From NCBI GenBank assembly GCA_933207985.1, contig OW240916.1:293087207-293151206 (forward strand): a stretch of DNA of 64,000 bases. The letters are read 5' to 3'. The translations under genes and the position numbers were made by a program. Of this stretch, positions 55,057 to 64,000 are shown piece by piece. Source of the DNA: Pelobates cultripes. Taxonomy: Eukaryota > Chordata > Amphibia > Anura > Pelobatidae. Position 1 is the first letter of the stretch, and the number at the start of each line of letters is the position of its first letter. The notes beneath the pieces are model-generated. The model searched no databases and was not told the DNA's origin. It saw only the letters and a list, made by a program, of their open reading frames with translations.

Positions 55057-55380
55057 CAGGGACTGCCATCAGGGGGTACAGTCGCATAAGCCCCACATTC
55101 ATAATGTGTTTATATATAATAATATAAATAAAGTCTTGCACACTGCCCAAACGTAGAAAAATTTAAATAACAAACTATGATGCTGCTCACCGCTGTATAC
55201 ACAATAAATAAAAAAATGAGAGCACTCGCTGGATTTTTCAAACAATGTATTAACCAAAATAATTAAATTAATAAAGACCGGTTGGTCAAAATGTTGATCC
55301 TTTGTTTTGGTTAATACATTGTTTGAAAAATCCAGCGAGTGCTCTCATTTTTTTTACTTATTGTGCATATATATATGCAC
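55057..55380. mobile_element. hAT-like left end followed by foldback hairpin H2
   Basis: CAGGGACTGCCATCAGGGGGTACAG at 55057 is the same terminus as at 45079. The hairpin arms 55200-55259 and 55305-55365 (about 60 bases, one mismatch and one length difference) surround a 45-base loop. The right arm contains TCCAGCGAGTGCTCTC. No right hAT end was found. Confidence 0.7.
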
Positions 55381-56479
55381 AATATAGAGAGAGAGAGAGA
55401 GAAAGAGAGAGAGAGTGATTATCGCTATATATACACCCTGTGGACCTCTGGGCCACTGACTGCATATCTGTTCCTCTATTTTCATTTGACATTTTATTTG
55501 TCCCACTATAGCTTTGTTAAATTATTTCTTCTCCCGATATATCTGTTAAGTCTTTTTTAAACCCCACGCTCTCTCACATCGTGAGTCACAACAGTGTAAA
55601 ATGTCAGGAATTCAAATTGAATTTCAAATTTTAGACAAATAGTATTTTATTATTTTTTTTTTTTATTATTCACAATGTGACTACTGTGGCCTAAAAGTTT
55701 AAATTCTAATTTTCTCTTATTTGGGCCCCTCACATATTCATTCACGATGATGTTTTGTAAAATTGTGCACAAATTCTTTTTAGCTAGTACGAATACCTCA
55801 AATTCCTTTTAACTGAATAAGACTCCACAGGTAAATCCCGTCTTGGTCGACTTATTCGGGCGTACATTAAAAGGAATCTGATTCACAAGTCTAATTATTT
55901 TTGTCCTCATTCCACTTATTATTATTATTTTTTTTATATATATTACACCGCGACCTCTCTCTATTTACTGCCTTTTCCTCGTTTTTGATTTGTGACTGCG
56001 AACGCGTTCCTCCACTGTTCTTTTTTTTACCGCGCCCCCTAATTTATGGGTTCCCCCTTTTTAACTCGCTATATAAAATATAATTCCTCCATTTTCCCTG
56101 ATATTTGTGTCTCCATTTGAGCATCCTTATTTTTTTTTTCTGAAACCCTGGCATTCCTTGTTTCCCTAATCTTCATGTTTTGTCCCCCTCTCATTTTAAT
56201 AATTGTGTGAAAATAATATGAAATTGAATCCCAATTCACAGCATTCTCTGGTAAACATCACAGCTAGAGGATATTTATGATTAACATGGTGCAAGGTTAA
56301 CCCTTTATTGCCTGCATGTAATAGTCTCAGCAAGACATCTTTACACTTGCTGCAGCCTGCCTGCTACATAGCCCAAAATACTCTAGGTTAAACTGTATAG
56401 ATATAGTAAGCTGAATGATGGTAAACTAAAAAAAGTCCATGCTAAAGTAGTTCTTCTAGGTGTTCTTCCCCCCTGGCTG
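55381..56479. other. AT-rich stretch upstream of the promoter-like block
   Basis: Short GA-rich run at 55386-55416 and a TA-rich foldback at 55366-55382; no gene seen. Confidence 0.5.
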
Positions 56480-56960
56480 AGGTGACAGGTGTGCTCCGCC
56501 CCGCGCAGGGATACACCGTTACAGGTACTACTACACCTCACAGTTACAAACCTGCGGGCCACGCCCTCGTGTCCGGCAACCACGCCCCCGCACTCTGTCA
56601 TTGGCTGGCATCCCGAGTCCACGTCAATCATCTCTGTCACCTGTACGTTTTTAATCCTCCCTTGTAGGTCCCCGCCTGTCCCCCCCTCCTGCCGCTATGG
56701 GATGGGCTTGACCGTCCCCTGGGGCTGCTGTAGGTGAGCGGAACCATGTCAGCCGGGGAGGGGTGTGTGTCGTGTATATGGGATTGAGAGGGGGAGGAGC
56801 CTGGTAGAGGCGCTCTGCCCTCAGACATACTCCGTGCTGTGCACCTGCTGCTCTGTGCACCGGACAGGACGGGACCCCGGGAGCCGGGCACCCCAGGATC
56901 TGAGGGCAGGAGAATCCGGGAGCCAGGGCATAGCAGGGACCATAGAGGAAACAAGAGGAT
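56480..56960 (+). promoter_or_regulatory. CpG-rich promoter-like block, candidate UNC13B promoter and non-coding exon
   Basis: An abrupt rise in GC and CpG (CCCGCGCAGG, CACGCCCTCGTGTCCGG, ACGCCCCCGC) contrasts with the AT-rich flanks. An inverted CCAAT box (ATTGG) lies at 56600 and GC-box-like CCCGCC around 56668. TAG|GTGAGC at 56731-56739 is a good 5' splice site, so a non-coding first exon ending at 56733 could splice to an acceptor at 58781. The start site and exon limits are inference. Confidence 0.5.
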
Positions 56961-56999
56961 TTAACCGGATACAACTTCCATGGCCAGCCATTAATACCG

Positions 57000-57900
57000 G
57001 CTTATATCCTGTACCCCAACTGACATCATCTCATAAATACCCCCACTAACCTCATGTACCCCAACTTCCATCATCTCTCAGGGTGAGGGACCCCAACTAA
57101 CATCCTGTACCCCAACTGACATCATCTCACAGGGACCCCCACTAACCTCATGTACCCCAACTTCCATCATCTCTCAGGGTGAGGGACCCCAACTAACATC
57201 CTGTACCCCAACTGCCATCATCTCATAAATACCCCAACTAACCTCCTGTACCTCAACTTCCATCATCTCATAGGAACCCCAACTGACATCATCTCTCAGG
57301 GACCCCAACTAACCTCCTGTACCCCAACTTCCATCATCTCACAGGGACCCCAACTAACCTCCTGTACCCCAACTTCCATCATCTCATAGGAACCCCAACT
57401 GACATCCTGTACCCCAACTTCCATCATCTCACAGGGACCCCAACTAATATCATCTCACAGGGATCCTCACTGCCATCACCTCACAGGAACCCCAACTAAC
57501 ATCCTGTACCCCACTGCTATCATCTCATAAATACCCGAACTTCTATCCTGTACCCCCACTGCTATCATCTCACAGGGACCCCAACTTCCATCATCTCATA
57601 AATACCCCAACTAACATTCTGTACCCAACTTCCATCATCTCATAAATACCCCAACTAACCTCCTGTACCCCAACTTCCATCATCTCATAGGAACCCCAAC
57701 TAACCTCCTGTATCCCAACTTCCATCATCTCACAGGGTTCCCATCTTCTATCCTGTACCCCACCTCCCATCATCATCTCACAGGAATCCCAACTTCCATC
57801 ATCTCACAGGGTCCCCATCTTCTATCTTGTACCCCACCTTCCATCATCTCACAGGGTCCCCATCTTCTATCCTGTACCCCACCTCCCATCATCTCACTGG
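57000..57900. repeat. ~44-bp VNTR upstream of the UNC13B coding exon
   Basis: Around 18-20 imperfect units built from CTGTACCCCAACTTCCATCA plus TCTCACAGGGACCCCAACTAA. The array decays after 57900. It sits between the CpG-rich block and the first coding exon. Confidence 0.85.
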
Positions 57901-58782
57901 AACCTCAGCTGCCATCCTGTACCCCACTTCCCCAAATTCTAAAAACCCCATTAACTGTTTCTCCTGCACACCATTCCTCCATCAGTTCAGCAAGAACCTC
58001 CTACCTCCTCTGTACCCCACTTCATATAAATTATTCAAGTACCCCAACTTTTTAGCCTATATCTGCACTCCCCATCAATTCTACTAGAAATCCAGTTCAG
58101 TACCCTTATATATCTCTCTTTCCATCAATTCAGAAATAACAATTTTTCTACTGCAGCTCACTTCCCATAAATTGTTAAAATCCTTTACCCTATTTCCGTC
58201 ACTTCTACAATAAAAAAAACAGCTTCCTTCTTCAAGAATCTGAATTCCATCCTGTATCATTTAAATGAACCCCTGATTCCCCTCTCTACCACAGTTTCCA
58301 TCAATTTAGTAAGTACCCTGCCCTTTTGTAACCCACTTACTATCACTTCTACAAGAAGCATGATTTCCCACTTGTATCACCATCACTTTTGTAAGCCCCC
58401 CTCCTGAATTCCTCTTGCACATTGCTTTTCAGACACTCTGTAAGGTCCCCACATTCAGAGCATTATCATCCTAAAAAAACCTCCAGCTTCTTTCCAACGT
58501 CTCTCCCTTTGGTCATTCTGTTCCATACCCCCAACCCCAACTTTCTGCCTTGGACCACATCAATAATTATTATTGATATATAAAAAAAACATATCAAAGC
58601 CTAAATAACCCACATCTTTCTATAGCATCCTGTATCCATTTTTCTTCCTTTCTCCAATCTTGTATCCTGTTCACCCTCTTTATTCTTTACACATTCACCC
58701 ATTGGACATGCCCTCCATTGGCATCCCTGCCTACGCAGCCTCCATGATATTTGGCTGTTAACCATTCCTAACTTTTATTCAG
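57901..58782. other. Pyrimidine-rich DNA, probable UNC13B 5' intron
   Basis: Long C/T-rich tract with scattered remnants of the VNTR motif. Near its end TCCTAAC (58765-58771) and TGTTAAC are branch-point-like, followed by ACTTTTATTCAG, a plausible 3' splice site at 58781-58782. Confidence 0.4.
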
Positions 58783-58856
58783 CAAACTTGCCCTCACCTC
58801 ATGCCCCTTGGGGGATCATCGACCTGCTGCGGCCATGTCTCTCCTGTGTGTCCGAG
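58783..58856 (+). CDS. UNC13B: UNC13B (Munc13-2) first coding exon; CDS begins 58835
   Basis: The ATG at 58835 lies in a favourable context (GCGGCCATGT) and encodes MSLLCVR plus the first base of the next codon. It ends in CGAG|GTGAGT, a consensus 5' splice site at 58857. MSLLCVR is the N-terminus of the long UNC13B isoform; UNC13A reads MSLLCVG. The phase-1 cut would be completed by TN to a valine, as the protein requires. UNC13B is a presynaptic priming factor that binds RIM through the C2A domain starting here and opens syntaxin at active zones. A candidate acceptor at 58781-58782 suggests about 52 bases of 5' UTR in this exon. Later exons lie beyond the window. Only seven residues support the call, but the match plus splice signal is specific. 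Confidence 0.75.
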
Positions 58857-59825
58857 GTGAGTGGGGGTTAAATAGCACACAGTTTAATGTGATTTTTCTC
58901 ATTAGTGGACTGTTTAATTTTATTTATTTATTTATTATTGAACTGTTTAATGTCATTCCACATTTTGTTATGTCAATTAATCTGATTCTTATTCTTCTCC
59001 TGTTTAATAAACGACATAAAAATTATAATTACTCCCCTGCTTTTGACACTTGTGGCATCGTTGATTTTTATTTAAAAATTGTTTTTTTGCACACAAAGTG
59101 CAACACGTATTATGGCAATTTCCCATTTATGAACAAGGATGTATATACATAATCCCTGTGGGTGCCAGCTGTTTATTTTTAACCATTTTTCCCAGATGTT
59201 CAGCACCCCCAGTGGTAATGTGCTGAGCATCTGGCACACTAATGTTGTTACTCAAAAGGTTGGTGGACACACAATGGCACTTTTCTGTTGTCATATGTGT
59301 ATTGTGATGAGATGATTTAATGTGGTACTATATTAATGTACTAAACTGGGCTTATAAAATATATACAGTATTTGTATTACTTTTGCAGTGTGATGGGACC
59401 ATCTTTATTATTTAAAAAAAAAAAAAATTTTAAATGTAGGATTTGCTCTAGCTCTCATACAGTATAAATGATTTTGGGTACTATTATTGTATTTCATCAA
59501 TAAAGTGTAAGGAAGCAGAGATACAGTATCTTAAACGATTTACCTAATTATATTTAAACACTCTAAATTACAAAAATATACTTTTTTGTTTTTTTAAATA
59601 TTTCCTCTGTGCAAAATTATTGCAAATGTGCTTGACTACGTCTAACCGCGTTACTTACAACGGTTCTAGACAATTTTTACATTTCAACTAATTTTGTCTT
59701 AATTGTGCTGTGTTGATTTCAGCTTGGTCCATTTAATCAATCAGCCTCAATGTATATTCTTTCTATAAAATATATGATCTCTTTGACTGTTGTTGATCTT
59801 TGGTGCAATTGCAACTGGTTAACAG
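58857..59825 (+). other. UNC13B first coding intron, AT-rich start
   Basis: Begins GTGAGTGGGGG. No other exon or repeat was recognised to 59825; A13 run at 59413-59426. Confidence 0.5.
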
Positions 59826-60455
59826 CAATACTGAAGGAACACTCTGGGCACCAGCATATCTTAAAAATGTTCGCAGGTCATCATAACCGCTTCGTATCAA
59901 TGATGTTGAATGGTGCCTGCAGGTTATGGATATTGTCTTACCCTAAGGCAGTGGTTCCCAAACCAGTCCTCATAGCCCACCAACAATCCAGGATGTAGGC
60001 ATTTCCTTTTTTTTATTCCAATGGATATACTGACTGTTGGTGGGTCATGAGGACTGGTTTGGGAACGACTGCCCTAAGGGTTTAAAACTAGTTATGAATG
60101 GTTTAACCCCAAAGTGCTCCTGGTGGTGCTTGTTCTCCAGGCCCTTTGAAATGCTTCTGATGGTGCCTGTTCTCCAGGCCCTCTGCCTCCGACCTTGGCT
60201 TCAGTGCTGGAGTTTTGCACTGAGCACCAGGACCTCACCAGACTCCCTTAACCCGTCATTGGCCAACCATGAAAAAAAAAATGCGTTGGAATGATAAGGG
60301 GAAGCGTGGCTAAGGTGGCAGGGTTATGCAGCTAGAATTTATTTTCTTTTAAGCAAAAAGAGAGATTTTTGAATTGGGAGAATATGAAAGTAAAACCAAA
60401 TCAAATACTCTTAAGTAGCGTTGCTACCCAGCATTTACCTTGAGTGTTCTTTTAA
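59826..60455. mobile_element. Decayed TTAA-type MITE hosting a younger hAT MITE
   Basis: CTGAAGGAACACTCTGGGCACC (59832) and TTGAGTGTTCTTTTAAG (60439) are opposed ends of the kind seen at 44936 and 47133. TTCTCCAGGCCCT occurs twice, 50 bp apart (about 60130 and 60171). Confidence 0.4.
59949..60071. mobile_element. hAT-Charlie-like MITE with perfect 8-bp target duplication
   Basis: CAGTGGTTCCCAAACC at 59949 and the inverted right end CAGTCGTTCCCAAACC at 60071 are TIRs about 37 bases long. The sequence CCCTAAGG flanks both sides (59941-59948 and 60072-60079). Element length is 123 bp. Confidence 0.9.
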
Positions 60456-60946
60456 GTTTGGAAAGTGGCACATCATTACAGTATCTCTTAAAAATGGTGT
60501 CACATTAGCTCGAACTTATATGTATGACACTGAAATAGAACTGCTCTCAAGTCACCAGAATGCTTGAAAAATGTGTGTAGCCTCCAAAACCCATGGGCAC
60601 TGTTGATGTTGTGGACTGCAAGTTCTGCAACCACAGTCATTCTTAGCTTTGCTAAACCTAGCTGAAATTGATGGGTTAGTCAATCTTTTTAAAGGGTTAA
60701 GCCAACAACAAAAAACTGTTTAATAAAACAGTTTTTAGTTAGTGATCCATGTTGTGCTGGTCCCCACACACATTCATTTAAAAAAAGAAATCTATAAAAT
60801 AAAACTAAAATTTACCACCATTCTAGCATCAAAGCCAAGTTCTCCCTGCAACCTGATCCTCCCCCAGTGATGTCAGTAGTCTCATAGCGAAATGTCGCCT
60901 TGTATAAACTCCAGGCACCACAGCCATTTTAAACCACTGACATTGT
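60456..60946. other. Intronic DNA, no feature seen
   Basis: No repeat boundary or exon recognised. Confidence 0.45.
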
Positions 60947-62050
60947 CAGGGCCGTCTTTAATATTGATTGGACCCTGGGCAAGCATCTGCTTGGGCCCCC
61001 TGGGCATGCAATCACTCCCTCCATCCCAACCTAGAGGCGAAACTAATGTAGAGAGTGCCTTGGTGCAAAAAAAAATAATAATTCAGGCCTGCCCTGTAGC
61101 ACAAGAGTAAAGAAAAGATAGATCCCCATTTGTCATACAACTCCTGCGATGCTATGCCAGGTGGGGATCTACCATCCTTGCAGGGTTGTATTTTTGAACA
61201 GTGTTTGTGCAATTGAATGTCAGCATGTTATTGTATAGAGTGTATGTGTGCATGTAGGGGTGTATTTGTATGTACTGTTACCATTGGAATGCAGTGGTGT
61301 ACTTGTGTGTAGTGTTTGCGTTTGAATGCAGTAATGTGTGATTGTCTGTAGTGTTGGCTTTTAAATGCATGTGTACTTTTGTGTGTAGAGTTGGTGTTTG
61401 TATATAATTTTTGCGTTTTAATACAGGAATGTGTTTGTATGTAATGTTTGTATTTGCATGCAGGGGGTTGTTTGGCTGTAGTGTTGTGTACATTTGTGTG
61501 TAGTATTGGTGTTTCAGCAAACTTGTGTGTTTGTGTTTGCAGGGCTCTCTTTGCATGTTGTGTGATTTCTATAACACATATACACGTACACATTAACACG
61601 CAGATACACACATAGGCACACTGACACATGCTCACACCTTGACACATACTGGCACATACACACACACACTCAGATACACACCCTTTGACACACAGATACA
61701 AGCACTTTGATACACACACACACTGGCACATCCACACACAGAGGTACACACACACTGACACAGGTATGTACACACACACTCAGATACACACATACATAAA
61801 GGTATAAATGCAGGGGTGTATATGTGTACAGTGCTAGAGATGGAGTGTATTTGTGTTGGCATTAAAATGCTGGAATGTATGCATTACCAAACACTCAGAT
61901 ACACACTTACACACACTGACACATACACACATACACACTGACACACAAGTACACTGACACACAGACAAACACAGCCAGATACACACACTGACACAAACAC
62001 AGCCAGATACACACAAGGACATAAACACAGCCAGATACACACACACACAC
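60947..62050. mobile_element. hAT-like left end followed by TG and CA arrays
   Basis: CAGGGCCGTCTTTAATATTG at 60947 is a hAT-style terminus. It is followed by a degenerate ~60-bp repeat containing GTGTGTAGTGTTGGTGTTTG-like units (61230-61560) and CACACTGACACA-type arrays (61570-61800, 61890-62045). The right terminus was not found. Confidence 0.45.
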
Positions 62051-62313
62051 ATATATGTGTACATTTACATATTTTAATCTCTGCCTTCTAACAGCTCTTG
62101 GACAGCAACTCCCAACAACCTTGGCCATAATAATGTCTCAACTCTGTTCTTACATACACTGGTCCAGAATTTGGCAAAAGTGACATTTGGAAATGGTATA
62201 CTGCCTTTAATAACACTTGATGCAATAATATGTTAAAATAAATACTTTTAAAATTTATATTTAATAGGGAACTGTCAGGTTCTTCTAGGATTTTTAACAT
62301 GTACTTATTCCCT
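62051..62313. other. Intronic DNA, no feature seen
   Basis: Short stretch between the CA array and the retroviral LTR. Confidence 0.45.
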
Positions 62314-62758
62314 GTGTGTTACTGATACCGGAGAAACTGACGGAAGCAAAGCACAGAGAGATGGACACAGGTTTCTTCAGGAAGGAAGAGATTCTTTATT
62401 GGATCACCGATCGGGACTCAGAGGGACTAATGTCACCAAAAATACAGCAAGTTCTGAGCTCCGAACAATAGTGCAGGCTCCCTATATAGGCACATAACTC
62501 CTCCCATATTAAGCTCCACCCGCACATTCTCTTGACCAATCATTACAAATAAGAATTAACTTCCTGTTTGACCGCATGGCTTGTCCAGCACAATGGAGGA
62601 GGGGAATACTACATCCTGTATTCTTGCACATGCTCCGTACACTACTGATCGTATCTTGCCTCGTGCAACCAACTGATCGATACGTCAGCATATGCACGTA
62701 CACATTCCACGTGGTAATCTCGGCCTACTAAATTTATTTTTACCGAGATTCCACCACA
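62314..62758 (-). repeat. 3' LTR of an endogenous retrovirus
   Basis: On the minus strand the LTR begins TGTGGTGGAATCTCGG at 62758, directly after the polypurine tract. It carries CCTATATAGG (TATA, ~62493-62484) and CCAATAAAG (polyadenylation, ~62402-62394), and ends near GTAACACACA at 62314. About 445 bp. The low end could shift by 2-4 bases within the ACACACA run. Confidence 0.75.
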
Positions 62759-62769
62759 TTCCCTCCTTT
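62759..62769 (-). other. Polypurine tract
   Basis: AAAGGAGGGAA on the minus strand immediately precedes the TG of the LTR, as required for plus-strand priming. Confidence 0.8.
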
Positions 62770-62876
62770 GATGCCTCTTGATATTTTACAATTACTTGAG
62801 GCATCACTTAACCTTGGTTTGCATACACCACAAGTTACCTTTGAACCAGACCAGACTTATCCTATGATGTGAATCT

Positions 62877-64000
62877 TCAACACTCGCCTTCCTGCATTGG
62901 TTCTCCCTGATCTAGAGCCTTATATTTATAAATTGCCATTATCTGTGCAGCAGCCTTCCTCTCTGCTATATTTTCTATCAGGCTTTGCACAGACCTAACT
63001 ACTAAGGGTATAAGACACGGCAGGAGTAGACACAACATTAAAATCAGTAGGACTCCACCTACCACCGCCTTAAGCCCTCCAAACCACTCATACCAGCTAC
63101 CAAACCAACTACTTGGATTGTACCCTTTCCATACCTGAGTAGGCACATGCGCTAGTTTAACCATATGGCTAGTAAGCTCAGCTATTGCTTGCCCTTCGTC
63201 ATCTATTTGAAGACAGCAATTGCTCAGGTTAAACTTCCCACATACACCTCCCTCTACTGCCAAAAGATAATCCAAGGCTAATCTATTTTGGTAAACCGCT
63301 GTCCTCATCCTGGTATTATGCTTCGCTAGAAGATTGAGCGCTTGTGATGTCTCGTTAGTAATGATCTCAACCACCGCCTGTAACCTTATAATGCGGTTGA
63401 GCATATAAATCGGGGTTCTATAACCAAAGGTACCATCCTCTGCCCACGTGGCTGGCCCATAATAATCTATAATACGCTGGGGAGGCCATTCATTATCTTC
63501 CCAGGCACCCATCTCTATGGGTCCCCTTTTCTTCCTATGATTCACATCATACACTTTAACACCTAAAGTCTCACCTGTTTCAATAGGCAACAAGAAGAAG
63601 GATGGTTTTAACATACCCAACACACATGCCCCTTCCCAGTCCTGTGGTAACTCCTAATAGGCCTTCTTACCACAGATCCAGTACAAATTCGCTGGGGCTC
63701 TCCAGTTAGATGTGATGGATAGATCAAACCATACGTCCTTTAAATTGGCATATCTTGCAAACGGGTTAGATGGTTCTGAGACATTTGAAGCCGACCACCA
63801 AGTTGTATTCTTTGTATCATCATCATAAGCTTTTGCCCTAGACAAGTTAATTCTCCTACAGAAGTATTATACATCATTCCTTTCCTCGCTATGCAAACAT
63901 AACCTATGATGGAGGTCTTCAATCTCCACTCAGATTTACCTCTAACACTCATATGATAGTCGGCTTGTGTAGATATTAATTGGTCAACTGCCTCAGAACC
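62877..64000 (-). pseudogene. env: Endogenous retrovirus env (end of SU and complete TM), partial and broken
   Basis: The minus frame from 63845 to 62877 is interrupted by one in-frame TAG at 63656-63654; upstream, the reading continues in another frame (63952-63740), implying a single-base shift near 63850. The 5' part of env lies beyond the window. The TM part (63623-62877) shows a heptad-rich helix, the conserved [10 protein letters not shown] segment and a cysteine motif with seven residues between the first Cys and the CC pair (the usual spacing is six). It continues with a Trp-rich membrane-proximal stretch and a hydrophobic anchor near residues 185-210, then a ~35-residue tail. Class I fusion glycoprotein of gamma-type layout. 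The insertion is antisense within the UNC13B intron. Confidence 0.8.

Larger units (their letters stand above)
62314..64000 (-). mobile_element. Endogenous retrovirus, env to 3' LTR visible
   Basis: Order on the minus strand: env, ~107-base spacer, polypurine tract, LTR. Gag, pol and the 5' LTR would extend past base 64000. Only two disabling changes are visible in 1.1 kb of env, so the insertion is not very old. Confidence 0.8.

Noticed and set aside
61228..61862. Cys/Val-rich frames in the UNC13B intron
   Set aside because: They come from TG/CA arrays inside a hAT-like element, not exons.

Overview
The window reads as repeat-rich nuclear DNA of a vertebrate, most likely a frog. The evidence is the mix of mobile elements: TTAA-flanked MITEs of the Xenopus T2/Kolobok type, L1/Tx1-group and CR1-group LINEs, Tc1 and hAT transposons, a Ty3/Gypsy element of Gmr1 gene order, a tyrosine-recombinase fragment and an endogenous retrovirus. 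Almost no host coding sequence is present. The one host gene I recognise is the first coding exon of UNC13B (Munc13-2) on the + strand at 58835-58856. A GC- and CpG-rich promoter-like block lies about 2 kb upstream (56480-56960).

Layout: 1-6078 is a minus-strand Gypsy element with a 1.3-kb 5' LTR, gag with a frameshift, and an open pol reading protease, integrase, reverse transcriptase, with integrase ahead of RT. Its LTR cuts directly into ORF1 of an L1/Tx1-group LINE (6079-12124, + strand). The ORF2 of that LINE is uninterrupted for 1310 codons, and its 3' UTR carries five small hairpins with one loop pattern and a compensated stem change. 12.6-18.8 kb holds MITEs and old LINE pieces. 19.1-20.4 kb is a chain of hairpins followed by a 70-bp higher-order tandem repeat and its inverted copies. 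20.4-21.9 kb is a retroposon with a 320-base assembly gap.

22.3-36.1 kb is a mosaic of hAT-type transposons, several of which carry long CA/GT-rich arrays inside them, plus a Tc1 pseudogene and a TIR element loaded with a minisatellite and two LTRs. 36-52 kb is mostly AT-rich unassigned DNA with solo LTRs, a broken tyrosine recombinase, a Rex1/CR1-like LINE end, a hAT with target duplications and several long foldback hairpins. 52.8-54.7 kb is a 1.3-kb CA-type array, then a transposon with TTCGG repeats enclosing telomere-like DNA.

From 56.4 kb the UNC13B promoter region, a ~44-bp VNTR, the coding exon and the start of its first coding intron follow. The intron contains a hAT MITE with a perfect 8-bp target duplication and, from 62.3 kb to the window end, the env and 3' LTR of an endogenous retrovirus in antisense. 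No tRNA, rRNA or CRISPR was seen. All family names rest on reading motifs by eye; no database search was run.
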